Shown in pieces: positions 26,136 to 35,405 of a stretch of DNA of 64,000 bases (positions are counted from its first letter, which is position 1; each line of letters opens with the position of its first letter). The position numbers were made by a program, and so were the translations under genes. Source of the stretch: DATMFV01 sp035555975 (GTDB taxonomy: Bacteria; Verrucomicrobiota; Verrucomicrobiia; Chthoniobacterales; Chthoniobacteraceae); the NCBI GenBank assembly GCA_035555975.1, contig DATMFV010000099.1:1-64000 (forward strand), in the 5' to 3' direction. Under the pieces are notes generated by a model, which was given only the letters and a program-made list of their open reading frames with translations, searched no databases and was not told the DNA's origin.

Positions 26136-28497
26136 CGCCGTTCACGGCCGCCGGCGGGGCGTTTCGTTCCGCAACCGGAAGAAAGCGTCGGAACGCCGCT
26201 TCATCCGGCTGCCGGGTGAGGGGCACCCTCCCGTACGGCGTGGCGATCTCCCACCTCAGCGGCATCTCCGCGTTCAGGAGCCGGGCCTCGACCGCCACGC
26301 CGTCGCCGGTCGCCGTGGCATGGAGCAGGCGGGCCGCAAGCCACGGCAGAAACTCCAGCAGCGGGGCGACCGTGTTGCTGGAGACGGTATGAGTGGCCGG
26401 GGCATGAAGCGTGTTGAGGTAGCTCTCGCGCCACGCCTGCAAATAAACCGGCTGGTCGTAGCGCAGGGCGCAGTAGCCGAGCAGCCGCGCCAGCGTTTCC
26501 TGGTGCCACCGTTCCTGCGTCGGCAGCGCTCGCGAATGGCCCGGGCCGAGGGGGAACTCCCGTTCGCCCAAATAGGCGTGTTCGTACGACCAGGTGGTGC
26601 GGCCATCCCGTTCCCACCGCTCGGCAAGGAGCCAGTCGGCAAACCGCCGGACGCAATTCTGGAGCTGCGGCTCGTCCGGGTCGATTTCAAGGTAGTCGAG
26701 CACGCCGTTGAGGCCGAGCAGCCCCATCCACGGCTTGGCGAGGTAACCGGCCCGCTGGTGCAGCCCGGTGCCCCCTCCCTGATCCCCGAAGCTGCCGCAC
26801 GCCTCCTGCGAACACGCGAGGGTCAACGCTCCTTCACGAGCAATCTCCTTGTAAAAGGCGTCGCCGAAGTAGCGGTAAAGCAGCACCGCCCCGCGCACGT
26901 AGCAGACATCGCGCCCGACCGCATGGCGGGGCCACGAGTTGAGGTGTTGCCAATGGGCATTGGAGACCACGGCGCGCGCCGTTTCCAGCAGGTACGGCAC
27001 CCCGGTCTCCAGATAGGCGGCGAGGGTCCCCTGCATCCGGTTCATCGGCAGGGAGAAGGAGTGTGGCCCGAACCCGTGCATCCGCACCAGCTTGGCAGCG
27101 TGGTCGACGGCGACATCGGTAAAATGCCACGCGGAACGGAGCGCCCGCTCGTAGTCTTCGCCGCACCCGGTCCGCCACGCGTCGAGGAACTGGGCGTAGG
27201 GCATCTCGCCATCCCACCCCGCTTCGTGGCGGACGCCGCCCGGCGTTTCCCACGCCGTTTCGAGATAGCGCGGCACCGCCCCTTCCTCAAAACCACACGC
27301 CACCGAGCTGGTGCGGACCCATTCGCGCGCCTCGTCCATCGCGGTTTCCCATTCGCAGGTGACCGGCAGGAGCGCCGCCGGGGTGAACTCTTCGCAAAGC
27401 CCGTACCACCACGCCGGGGGAAGGTAGCGCGCCACGGTGGGCGACTGTCCGGAAAGGCTGAACGAAAACCGGAGCGTGCGCGCCATGCCGCGCGGGAAAT
27501 GTTTCGCTTCGGGGCGGAAAAGAAACGGGTCGCCGGTCTTTTGCTCGGCGGCGGCTCCACCGAACAGCTCCACCCCGGCATAAGGCTGCCAGACGAGAAA
27601 GGAACCCTCCTCGTCCCACCGCCCCGGCTGTTGCGGGGTGGCAAGGCGCGCGGCGTCGCCGAAGTCAAAGCTCACCCCGCCGAGCTTCAGGAGCGAAGGC
27701 GTGCCGCACCAGCGTTCTCCCGGCCTCCACATGGCGGGAGCGCCCGGTCCGCTCCGGAAACCGACGACCGGCACCACGTCGTCGAGCGCCAGCCCGTCAT
27801 CGAAGAACCGGCTGTTGATCGTGTGCGCAAAGACCTCGCAGACCCCGTTGGCATGAAGGCGGAGGTAGAGCCTGCCGTTGAGCCAGTTGTGGCGATGGAG
27901 AAACGCCGAAGAGGCCCTTTCCGGCGAGCCGCCCGGCAACCGGGAGGTGATGCGATGGGGGATCGCCCCGCCCATCTCCACCGTCAGGCATTCCGGGGAT
28001 TGGTCGAGCACCACCAGGCGGCATGCCTCCCACCAATGGACTTCGCCCTCCGTCCGCAGCCCGAGAGCGATGCCGAGGCTCGCCCGGGGCGTGGTCACCT
28101 GAAGGTAATGACGCTCCCAATAGTCGAAGCGGTGCGGGCTTTTTTCCAGAAGCTCCATGCTCACCTTCGGCAGCGAACCGGAAGAGCCGCCTCCCCGCCC
28201 GGAAAGCGGCACCTCCTCCGGAGCCGGGCCGTCGCCCTGCGCCGTCAGCAGAAGCCGCCGCGGGAAATCAGTGCCCGGCCACCGGCCGAGCGGTGCCACA
28301 TGGGTCGGACGCCCGCCCAGGGAAAGAGGGAGCGGTTCCTGTTTGGGCCACGGAAGCGACACCGTCCAAAGCCCCGCCTCCCGGGCCGCCCCGCAACGGT
28401 GAAGGGAAAGCGAGGGCAGAAAACGACGCCAGTCGTCGGGATCGCGGGAAGGGAAAAAGGGTCCTGAGACGGGCAACCGGTGGGCAGGCATGGGCAT
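26119..28497 (-). CDS. Large putative polysaccharide-active protein (YetA/PcRGLX-like, tentative)
   Basis: ATG 28497 gives 792 residues; an upstream TTG at 28530 would add 11. No signal peptide is evident. The N-terminal half is beta-rich, and residues ~440-760 read like an alpha/alpha toroid (GAVLLYRYFGDAFYKEIARE, LAKPWMGLLGLNGVLDYLE, WHQETLARLLGYCALRY). This layout recalls exo-rhamnogalacturonan-lyase-like (PcRGLX/YetA) proteins, but I cannot confirm the family. It diverges from the cassette 2 LacI gene across a region with two matching operators, so it is probably controlled by that regulator. Confidence 0.6.
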   Translation of the reverse strand: MPMPAHRLPVSGPFFPSRDPDDWRRFLPSLSLHRCGAAREAGLWTVSLPWPKQEPLPLSLGGRPTHVAPLGRWPGTDFPRRLLLTAQGDGPAPEEVPLSGRGGGSSGSLPKVSMELLEKSPHRFDYWERHYLQVTTPRASLGIALGLRTEGEVHWWEACRLVVLDQSPECLTVEMGGAIPHRITSRLPGGSPERASSAFLHRHNWLNGRLYLRLHANGVCEVFAHTINSRFFDDGLALDDVVPVVGFRSGPGAPAMWRPGERWCGTPSLLKLGGVSFDFGDAARLATPQQPGRWDEEGSFLVWQPYAGVELFGGAAAEQKTGDPFLFRPEAKHFPRGMARTLRFSFSLSGQSPTVARYLPPAWWYGLCEEFTPAALLPVTCEWETAMDEAREWVRTSSVACGFEEGAVPRYLETAWETPGGVRHEAGWDGEMPYAQFLDAWRTGCGEDYERALRSAWHFTDVAVDHAAKLVRMHGFGPHSFSLPMNRMQGTLAAYLETGVPYLLETARAVVSNAHWQHLNSWPRHAVGRDVCYVRGAVLLYRYFGDAFYKEIAREGALTLACSQEACGSFGDQGGGTGLHQRAGYLAKPWMGLLGLNGVLDYLEIDPDEPQLQNCVRRFADWLLAERWERDGRTTWSYEHAYLGEREFPLGPGHSRALPTQERWHQETLARLLGYCALRYDQPVYLQAWRESYLNTLHAPATHTVSSNTVAPLLEFLPWLAARLLHATATGDGVAVEARLLNAEMPLRWEIATPYGRVPLTRQPDEAAFRRFLPVAERNAPPAAVNGVMRVT

Positions 28498-28543
28498 GAG
28501 GAAAAGATAACGGACGAAAGATTCGTTCAAGGATCGCCCAAAA

Positions 28544-28603
28544 ATTCTTACGTGAGAATTATCCTTGACGCAAGGCGTTTTCCGGATATTCTCACGTAAG
28601 AAT
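28544..28603. promoter_or_regulatory. Two inverted LacI-type operators and promoter between divergent genes
   Basis: ATTCTTACGTGAGAAT (28544-28559) and ATTCTCACGTAAGAAT (28588-28603) are exact reverse complements, and each is itself a near-palindrome centred on ACGT. Centres are 44 bases apart, about four helical turns, which suits a looped tetramer. Between them is a plus-strand promoter TTGACG (28565-28570) and TATTCT (28587-28592). The second operator covers the -10 and reaches into the lacI ATG at 28602. Confidence 0.82.
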
Positions 28604-29855
28604 GACGCCCGCCACCACTCCCCAAACCAAGGCCAGACGCCCCCTGAAACCGACCGGAAAGCGGAGCGCCGTGCCTGCCGTGGAGGAGTCGGCCCTGCGG
28701 CCCGAAACCGCAGCGGCCACCGGTCGCAGCACGCGCGTCACGCAAAAGACCATCGCCACGGCCCTTGGGCTTTCGCCGAGCACCGTCGGGCTCGTCCTCG
28801 GTTCCTGCACCACCCGCGAAGGGAAAAAACTGGCCCCGGAAACCGTTGCGAGGATCGAAGCCAAGGCGCGCGAGCTTGGCTACCATCCCAACCGCGCCGC
28901 CCAGTCGATCCGCACCGGCCGGAGCAACCTGATCGGAGTGGTCCACTTCGGCGGGGTGACGGAGATCGGCCTCCGTGCCAACCGTGCGCTGGCGAGCGAG
29001 ATCGCCGCCTGCGGCTACCGCCACCTCGCCGTCGATCTGAGCTGGCACGGCAACTGTGTCGACCGCGCTCTGCGCGAACTGATCCAGGCGGGGGTGGAGG
29101 CGGTCGTCGTCTCCCTGATCACCGAAGCCTTTCAGGCGGAACATACGGAGATGTTGCTCAAGGCCGGGATTCCGGTCATCTCCGTCAATGGCGATCCCCG
29201 CATGAACATGCCGCTCGTCTGCGACGACGTGGAGAACGCCTTCGCCGCGTTGACCACCCACGCCCGTGAAGAGGGGCACCAAAAACTGCTTCTGGTCATC
29301 CACGACGCCGTCAACCGGCCGATGAAGATGCGCCAGGCCGGGTTCGAGCATGGCCTGAAAGGAGAGCGGGTGGTGGTTTTTGAAAATGAAGCCGCCTTTG
29401 ACACCGGCTGGCCGGAAGTCCGCGCGACCCCCGGCACGGTCGGCACCGTGGTGCGAATCCCGCACAAGCACCAGGGCAACGAGTTCCGCCACGATCTTTA
29501 CCGGATGGTCCTCCGTCTTGCCAAAGCGGGGGAATTGCCCGACGCCCTCTTCTGCACCAGCGATTCCGCCGCCTTCGGGGTTTTTGCGGCGGCGGCGGAG
29601 TGCGGCGTGCGCATCCCTGAAGACCTCGCCGTCATCGGGTGGGGCAACTACGACTACGGAAGCTACCCCGCCTATTCGCTGACCACCGTCAACCCCAACA
29701 TCGAACGCTCCTGCCGCGCCGCCATCGGACAACTGGTCGACCACCTCCGCGACAGCGCCTCCCCGATGGAAGACCGCCTCTTCGAAGGTGAACTGATCGT
29801 CCGCAACTCCTCCGGGCGCCGCTCCGCTCCACGCCCCGCGCTTCCAAGCTTATGA
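28602..29855 (+). CDS. LacI-family transcriptional regulator, cassette 2
   Basis: The 417 residues carry an Arg/Pro/Thr-rich N-terminal extension of ~45 residues before the helix-turn-helix (VTQKTIATALGLSPSTVGLVL). The hinge is GYHPNRAAQSIRTGRSN and the effector domain spans ~105-405, with DALFCTSDSAAFGVFAAAAE and YSLTTVNPNIE. The promoter and operator overlap the ATG, implying a leaderless message, or a start further in that still keeps the HTH. It overlaps the next gene by ATGA. It likely represses itself and the divergent 26119 gene. Confidence 0.9.
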   Translation: MTPATTPQTKARRPLKPTGKRSAVPAVEESALRPETAAATGRSTRVTQKTIATALGLSPSTVGLVLGSCTTREGKKLAPETVARIEAKARELGYHPNRAAQSIRTGRSNLIGVVHFGGVTEIGLRANRALASEIAACGYRHLAVDLSWHGNCVDRALRELIQAGVEAVVVSLITEAFQAEHTEMLLKAGIPVISVNGDPRMNMPLVCDDVENAFAALTTHAREEGHQKLLLVIHDAVNRPMKMRQAGFEHGLKGERVVVFENEAAFDTGWPEVRATPGTVGTVVRIPHKHQGNEFRHDLYRMVLRLAKAGELPDALFCTSDSAAFGVFAAAAECGVRIPEDLAVIGWGNYDYGSYPAYSLTTVNPNIERSCRAAIGQLVDHLRDSASPMEDRLFEGELIVRNSSGRRSAPRPALPSL

Positions 29856-30670
29856 AACCGACCCTCCCCTCCGTCCCTGCCATGAAAAGCCTGATCTTCC
29901 TGCTGGCGATGCTTCTCTTCGCGGCGCTTAACGCCCCCACCGCCGGAGCGGCTGTCCTCAAAGAGCCGTTTGCTACGCCGGTCGGCGACGTGCCTCCCAA
30001 CTGGAAAACCGTCAAACGCAATGGCACCACCGCCGTGGTCGGGATCGAAAGCTGGAACGGCGGGACCGACTACGGCCTGCTGATCTCCCGCCCCGACAGC
30101 GGCGGCAGCAACGCCAACGCGGCGGTGTTCTATACCGGGACAATGGAAGGTATTTCCGAAGGTGTCATGAGCGACTTCAGCGGGTCGGTCACTCTTGTCC
30201 TGGGGGCCGGCTATGCGCGGACCGACTCCAGCCGGGGCGTGGTGTTGCGCGCCCAGTCAACGAGCGGCTACGGTTTCCCGGGCTATTACCTGGCCTTCAC
30301 TTCCAACAAGCTCTTTCTCTCCAGAGACCCGGTTTCCCATTCGGACAATGGCGTCGGGTTGACGTCGGTCCCCCTCAGCGGCCTTCAGGAGCAACATGCC
30401 TACCGGCTTGATTTCTCCATCGTGGGGAGCACCGTCAACGGAACGCTCTACGACGGTTCCACCGTGGTTGCGACCCTGAACTACGATCTTTCTCCCGATG
30501 GAGAAAGCTACTATACCAAAGGGAGCTTTGGCCTGAGGGGCGGCTACCAGGGGTATGTTGAAAGCTATTTTTCCGACCTGACCCTCACCCCCGCGCCGAT
30601 CCCCGAACCGGCCCCGCTGGCGCTGCTCGCCTCCGGCCTGCTCGCCCTCGGTCTCTGGAGGAAGCGTTGA
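29852..30670 (+). CDS. PEP-CTERM protein, cassette 2
   Basis: The 272 residues have a signal peptide (MKSLIFLLAMLLFAALNAPTAG), either from ATG 29852 (ATGA overlap with lacI) or from ATG 29882. The mature part is a beta-sandwich-like domain of about 210 residues (YGLLISRPDSGGSNANAAVFY, YRLDFSIVGSTVNGTLYDG) resembling LamG-like carbohydrate-binding folds. The C-terminus is IPEPAPL, a hydrophobic helix (LALLASGLLALGLW) and RKR, the exosortase signal. Export followed by sorting or release is expected. Confidence 0.85.
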   Translation: MKPTLPSVPAMKSLIFLLAMLLFAALNAPTAGAAVLKEPFATPVGDVPPNWKTVKRNGTTAVVGIESWNGGTDYGLLISRPDSGGSNANAAVFYTGTMEGISEGVMSDFSGSVTLVLGAGYARTDSSRGVVLRAQSTSGYGFPGYYLAFTSNKLFLSRDPVSHSDNGVGLTSVPLSGLQEQHAYRLDFSIVGSTVNGTLYDGSTVVATLNYDLSPDGESYYTKGSFGLRGGYQGYVESYFSDLTLTPAPIPEPAPLALLASGLLALGLWRKR

Positions 30671-30788
30671 TCGATGATCTCCAGGCCGGTTTCCTGATGA
30701 CACCGCACGCCCTTGATGCAAGGGTCATCGCAGCGCTGCACGACGGATCTTCCCTCCGTCCCGAAATCCGGCAAATGCTACCCTGAAT

Positions 30789-31568
30789 ATGATGAAAGGT
30801 TCCTCCCTCCGATTCCCTGCACCGGCGCGGCCTCCCCGCCTTTGCTCCGGCGCGTTTACCGTGGTCGAACTGATGATCGTCATCGGGATCGTCGCCGTGC
30901 TCATGTTGCTCGCCGTGGCGAGCGTGGGAAAGGCAAAGGAGCGTGCGCAGACGGTGCGCTGCGTCCAGAACCTCCGGGTGCTCGGTACGGCTTTTGCCGC
31001 TTACGCCGGGGAACATCAGCAGACGATCTACCTGAACACCGAAAAATTCGGCACCGGGGCCACCGTACAGTGGTTGCGTTATTTTCTCGGTTTGACCGAC
31101 GGCCGCCACAACCGTGGCACCGGCGGCCCGGTCTACCTGAACGACCCCAACACCGCGGTCTGCCCAAGCTATGCCCCTTTCAGCTACAAGCCGAAGCCGA
31201 GCGACACCGTGGGCTATACCTATGGAGCGGCCTCCCGGGACAAGAGCGATCCCTATGCCAAGCCGCTGCCCGACGGGAAGGATGTTTCGCGGGTCATCCA
31301 TCTCGCCAGCCTCGATTCCCCCTCCACCTACTGGCTCCTGACTGATAGCTATAGCCAGACCCTGGACCGGCAGATTTTTACCATCAGCGCTTCTGCGGCA
31401 ACGGCGCGGGGCGTTCATTTCCGCCATGGCGGGCGTGCCAATGTCCTTTTTGCCGACGGCCACGTTGCCGCGCTGGATCTGAAGCAGTTTAGTGAATTTC
31501 CCTATAATGCACGTTCGTTTGGCTATGATGAGAGACAAAACCTTATTGAAACCAAAACGGCTCCTTAG
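30789..31568 (+). CDS. Type II pseudopilin with H-x9-DG domain, cassette 2
   Basis: Of 259 residues, the leader is ~22 residues, followed by AFTVVELMIVIGIVAVLMLL. The -1 position is Ala rather than Gly, which prepilin peptidases tolerate less well; Glu+5 is present. The C-terminal HFRHGGRANVLFADGHVAA carries the H-x9-DG signature. The gene lies 118 bases after the PEP-CTERM gene, and its 3' end overlaps the next gene by ~44 bases, so the two are translationally linked. The same gene order occurs in cassette 1. Confidence 0.85.
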   Translation: MMKGSSLRFPAPARPPRLCSGAFTVVELMIVIGIVAVLMLLAVASVGKAKERAQTVRCVQNLRVLGTAFAAYAGEHQQTIYLNTEKFGTGATVQWLRYFLGLTDGRHNRGTGGPVYLNDPNTAVCPSYAPFSYKPKPSDTVGYTYGAASRDKSDPYAKPLPDGKDVSRVIHLASLDSPSTYWLLTDSYSQTLDRQIFTISASAATARGVHFRHGGRANVLFADGHVAALDLKQFSEFPYNARSFGYDERQNLIETKTAP

Positions 31569-33990
31569 CCTGGCGATTTTTCTTTTTTGGATCATGGCAA
31601 CGGGTAATTTTTCTTCCGGCGCAGAGGACCGCGCACCTTTCCTGCTGGTCGAGGCGGGCAGGGCGAAGGCGGTCATCGTCACCGCGGACCATCCGACGCC
31701 GGTGGAACAGGAAGCGGTGGAGGAACTCAACGAATGGGTCGGAAAGATCACCGGAGCGACGCTTCCCGTCGTCACCGCGTCAGCACGGCGCGCTTCGGGG
31801 GATGCGACGCCGTACGTCGCCATCGGCCGCCATGCGCTGACCCGTGAAGCCTCGAAGGCAATCGCATCGCTCGCCCCGGAGTCGGCAAGGGTCGTCATCA
31901 CACCCGAAACGGTGTTGCTGGTCGGCAACGATACGCCGCCCCAAGGGGCTGATCTGGAGTGGCGGGGGACGTACTATGCCGTGCGCGAGCTGGTGGAAAA
32001 GCGCCTCGGTGTCCGGCTGGTCTGGCCCGGGCGCGGCGGTGAAGTCTACCGGCGCACGAAAACCGTAGCGCTTCCCTGCGGGCAGTGGAACTGGGAGCCG
32101 AAACTGACCCTTTCGCGCTGGATGCGCGGGAGCTACTCCGAACGGCTCCGGGAACAGATGGAGGCGCTCCTTCCCATTGATATTGACGACGAGGCGTGGG
32201 CCGCGCTCCGTAGCGACCAGGAGCAGTGGCTCAAGCGCCATCGGATGAACCAGCCATCGTACGTGAAGTTTGGCCACGCTTTCACCGGCTGGTGGGAACG
32301 TTTTTCGAAGCTGCACCCCGACTGGTTTGCCCGCCCGCCCGCGGGGATCAGCCAGCGCGGGGGAAGGGGGGTCAAGCTCAACGTCTCGCACCCCGGCGTC
32401 GCGCAGCAGATTCTTGAGGACTGGAAGCTTCAGCGACAGCAATCCCCGCTGGAGTCCACCTTTCTGACCGTCTGCCCCAACGACAGCCGCGGGTATTGCA
32501 CCCGGCCCGAAAACCGCGCCTGGGACCCTCCGGCCACCCGTGCGATGACCGACGGCGAGGTCTGGAGCAGCGACAAGGCGGTGGTGACCGACCGCTATGT
32601 CCGGTTCGCCAACCTCATCGCCCGCCGCGCCGCTGCGATCGACCCGGAAGTGACCGTCACCACCTATGCCTACCGCAACTATCGCAAGCCGCCGGTGGAA
32701 GTGGAGGTCGACCCTCACGTCCTGATCGCCTACGTCGGCGGGGAGGGGTATTACCCGGACGAACGCTTCATCGTCGACGAATGGAAGGCCTGGGCCGCCA
32801 AGGGCGCGACGCTTTACTGGCGTCCCAACCTGTTGCAGGCCGGGCACGGGATGCCGTACCTCTACGCCGGCCAGTTGCGCGACGATTTTGCCGTGTTCCT
32901 TGAGAACCGGATGCTCGGGACCAACTTCGACAGCATCACCGGCAACTGGGGCGGCCAGGGGCTCAACTACTACGTCGCCGCGCAGATGCACTTCCGCCCC
33001 GAAGCACGCTACGAAACCCTTCTCGACGAGTATGTCTCCGCCTTCGGCCCTGCTTCGGAGACCGTGAAAGCCTACCTGCGCTATTTCGAGGAAGCGACCC
33101 GCAAAGGCCCCGGGCTGTTGCGCGACCACCGGCTCGTCTCGCGTGAAACGTGGGGCGGCTGGTGGCAGGGGTTCATCCGGCTGGTGCCGTTGTTCATGAC
33201 GCAGGAGCGCATCCGCCACGGCAGGGAGCTGCTTTCCCGGGCGCAGGAAGAGGTCGCCGGGCAGGCGCCGGTCTTCGGGGAACGGGTCGCCTTCCTGCGG
33301 CGGAGCCTGGAGCATTCCGCGTTGATGGCGGAGGTCTTTTCACAGGTCGACTTTACCCGCTCCCCCGGTTCCAACCGGGCGGTGCTGGCCAAACTCTGGA
33401 AGGCGCGCCTCGCCGCCCTGAACGATCTCTCCATCCCATCCGTACGGCTTTTGCTGGAAGAACAGCGCCAGTTCGGCCTGTGGGATGCCTTTCGCCCCGC
33501 AGTCCGGCAGGCCCGGAACATTCGGCTGACCAGCGGGTGGACGATCAAGGCCGATCCCGAGGGGCGCGGCCTGAAGGAAAACTGGGCCGCCTCCCCGGCT
33601 TCACAGGAGGGTTGGGAACCGGTGAGCGTCGGGATGCCGTGGGCGCAAACCGCCGCCGGGAAAGCCATTCTGGCCGACACCCGCTTTCCCGAAAGCCGCA
33701 AGACCGTCTGGTACCGGCGCGAGATCGAGCTTCCCGAACTCGACGACACCAGCCAGCGGCTCGCCCTTCGGTTCGGCGCGGTCGATGCGGAGGTGAAGGT
33801 CTGGGTCGGCGGCACGCTCCTGCTGGAACGCACCTACCCGCACGACGGCGACTACGACTCATGGAAAGCCCCGTTCGAGGTCGATCTCTCCGCCCTCGCC
33901 ACCGGCGGCCGGCGGGTGTCGCTCGTCATCCGCGTCATCAGCGACCGGACCAACGGCGGCATCACCGGCCCGGTCGAACTCGTCTTCTGA
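31525..33990 (+). CDS. Secreted DUF4838 glycosidase-like protein, cassette 2
   Basis: Starts at ATG 31525 or 31528 give a signal-like segment (LLSLAIFLFWIMATGNFSSG); upstream starts at 31492 (GTG) and 31507 are possible. The protein is about 820 residues. Residues ~30-180 are the GH20-domain-2-like module (EQEAVEELNEWVGKITGATLP; GTYYAVRELVEKRLGVRLVWPG). The DUF4838 barrel-like region (~190-550) includes FLTVCPNDSRGYC. A C-terminal jelly-roll (~680-820; TVWYRREIELPELDD, KVWVGGTLLLER) resembles GH2 sugar-binding domains. It probably acts on an extracellular or periplasmic glycan; the substrate is unknown. Confidence 0.75.
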   Translation: MMRDKTLLKPKRLLSLAIFLFWIMATGNFSSGAEDRAPFLLVEAGRAKAVIVTADHPTPVEQEAVEELNEWVGKITGATLPVVTASARRASGDATPYVAIGRHALTREASKAIASLAPESARVVITPETVLLVGNDTPPQGADLEWRGTYYAVRELVEKRLGVRLVWPGRGGEVYRRTKTVALPCGQWNWEPKLTLSRWMRGSYSERLREQMEALLPIDIDDEAWAALRSDQEQWLKRHRMNQPSYVKFGHAFTGWWERFSKLHPDWFARPPAGISQRGGRGVKLNVSHPGVAQQILEDWKLQRQQSPLESTFLTVCPNDSRGYCTRPENRAWDPPATRAMTDGEVWSSDKAVVTDRYVRFANLIARRAAAIDPEVTVTTYAYRNYRKPPVEVEVDPHVLIAYVGGEGYYPDERFIVDEWKAWAAKGATLYWRPNLLQAGHGMPYLYAGQLRDDFAVFLENRMLGTNFDSITGNWGGQGLNYYVAAQMHFRPEARYETLLDEYVSAFGPASETVKAYLRYFEEATRKGPGLLRDHRLVSRETWGGWWQGFIRLVPLFMTQERIRHGRELLSRAQEEVAGQAPVFGERVAFLRRSLEHSALMAEVFSQVDFTRSPGSNRAVLAKLWKARLAALNDLSIPSVRLLLEEQRQFGLWDAFRPAVRQARNIRLTSGWTIKADPEGRGLKENWAASPASQEGWEPVSVGMPWAQTAAGKAILADTRFPESRKTVWYRREIELPELDDTSQRLALRFGAVDAEVKVWVGGTLLLERTYPHDGDYDSWKAPFEVDLSALATGGRRVSLVIRVISDRTNGGITGPVELVF

Positions 33991-34857
33991 TCAGTGAAAG
34001 GGCGAGATGTAGATCCGCATCAGGTTGACCCGGCCCTTGTTGAAATACCACCGCTCCTCCAGGTCAAACGAGCGTTCTTTGTCGATGTAACGCAGCCAGG
34101 TGGAGCGGCCCGGGTAGTTCGGGTCGTAGGTCAGAAATTCGACGTTCCCGCCGGCGAGGTGCTTGTAGCCGTAAATGACGATGGCGTGGTTCATCTTCGG
34201 GAACCGGGTCAGGTAAACCGCCTGGAGTTCCCCCCGGTCGAGCGCGCGGATGATCCGCTCCTTCGCCAGTTCCTGCCCCCGCCTCGGGAAAACAAAAAGG
34301 CCGACGCGGAAATTGCCGAAACGGAGGTAGGTCAGCCGCCACGAACCGAGCGTCTCCTGTAGCAGCGCCTTGTGATCAGCGGAAAAATCCCAGAGATTGC
34401 CGTAACCGGGGATCGCGACCGACCGGCGCGCGCCGGAGTACCAGGTCGGGATGCGAAAGAGCCGCTTGAGCACCCGCGCATACTCCCGCTGCGTCAGGCG
34501 CGGCTGCCCGGGCTCGAACCGGGCAAATTTGGCAAACTGCAACGTCGCCCGGCAGAGCAGGAAACAGGCATGGGCAAAGTTCGGCTCCCTGTCGCGGCGG
34601 CGCGAGATGATCTCCCCGTTTTCATCCGTCAGATACTCGCGCACCGTGTCGTTGGCAAAGGCGAAGGCGTCGCGGCGGGGGTCAAACCCGGTCCGGCCCA
34701 GGTGCGGCCCATCCGCGGTTGCCCGCGCGGCGGAGGGGCCGCTTTGAACCGGGAGCGCCCCCCCGAGCAGCAGCAGGAGGCAACAGCCGATCCGTTGCCA
34801 CCGTGCGGCGGCGCGAGCGGCAAGGTCAAAAGCGGTCGCGGGTCGAAGCGTCGTCAT
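33991..34857 (-). CDS. Exported hypothetical protein, possible papain-like cysteine peptidase fold
   Basis: ATG 34857 gives 288 residues with a signal-like segment (WQRIGCCLLLLLGGALP); a longer frame to 34929 is less likely. Residues ~95-110 contain HACFLLCRATLQFAKF and residues ~210-230 contain NHAIVIYGYKHL, followed by FLTYDPNYPG. A Cys-helix, then His in a beta strand, then Asp/Asn is the order seen in C39/papain-like peptidases, but no family is recognised and the Cys context is not diagnostic. It ends directly against the convergent cassette 2 gene. Confidence 0.55.
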   Translation of the reverse strand: MTTLRPATAFDLAARAAARWQRIGCCLLLLLGGALPVQSGPSAARATADGPHLGRTGFDPRRDAFAFANDTVREYLTDENGEIISRRRDREPNFAHACFLLCRATLQFAKFARFEPGQPRLTQREYARVLKRLFRIPTWYSGARRSVAIPGYGNLWDFSADHKALLQETLGSWRLTYLRFGNFRVGLFVFPRRGQELAKERIIRALDRGELQAVYLTRFPKMNHAIVIYGYKHLAGGNVEFLTYDPNYPGRSTWLRYIDKERSFDLEERWYFNKGRVNLMRIYISPFH

Positions 34858-35007
34858 CGGACAAAGAGAAGGGAGAGCCAAGCCGGAAATCGGTAAAATG
34901 GCAAGATCGCCCATTGGTCTCCACCCCAATCGCGGCTCGTCCCCGCCCGTGCCGTCCCCTTTTTTTGAAACGCCGCACCGGCTCGCCGGATGCGATTCCC
35001 TTCTCTA

Positions 35008-35028
35008 GCCTGCATGATTCATGCAGGC
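35008..35028. repeat. 21-bp palindrome related to the one at 772-823
   Basis: Arms GCCTGCATGA (35008-35017) and TCATGCAGGC (35019-35028) are exact reverse complements around one T. CCTGCATGATTCATG is shared with 772-786. It lies in the 281-base gap 34858-35138 between the exported hypothetical protein and the carrier-protein operon. No other clear signal is seen in this gap. Confidence 0.7.
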
Positions 35029-35138
35029 GGTCCGGTAAGTGCTTCTCATGAAGAAGTTCCTTCGCTTTTTGCTTCAACCGGGCCACGATTGCCATTTAAA
35101 GAACACCGTCAAAAGACGTACCAGCACCGTTTGTTTCC

Positions 35139-35405
35139 ATGTCCCAGGCCATCCCCGACCAGCAAGCCATCGAAGAGCAACTCGCCCACCTGATCCGCGA
35201 GCGTCTGCTCGACCTGCCTGACGGCTTTGCTTCCGACACCAATCTCTACGAGGCCGGGCTCGACTCGATGGGGATCATGCACCTGCTTCTGGCGATTGAG
35301 GATGGTTTCGGCATCCTGCTGCCGGAAGCCGATGTTTCGGAGAAAAACTTCTGCACCCTGGCGAATCTTTCGAGGCTGTTGCGAACCCTTCTGGCCCGGC
35401 AATGA
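35139..35405 (+). CDS. Acyl/peptidyl carrier protein
   Basis: The 88 residues form the four-helix carrier fold: EEQLAHLIRERLLDLPDG, then AGLDSMGIMHLLLAIEDGFGILL with Ser43 in the LDSMG motif that takes the phosphopantetheine arm, then LANLSRLLRTLL. It is the first gene of a three-gene operon and its stop overlaps the next start (ATGA). It would carry an acyl or aminoacyl group for the flavoprotein and ligase that follow. Confidence 0.9.
   Translation: MSQAIPDQQAIEEQLAHLIRERLLDLPDGFASDTNLYEAGLDSMGIMHLLLAIEDGFGILLPEADVSEKNFCTLANLSRLLRTLLARQ

Noticed and set aside
26320..28467. 715-residue plus-strand open frame
   Set aside because: It is antisense to the 792-residue protein and rich in Arg, Pro and Gly with no domain pattern.
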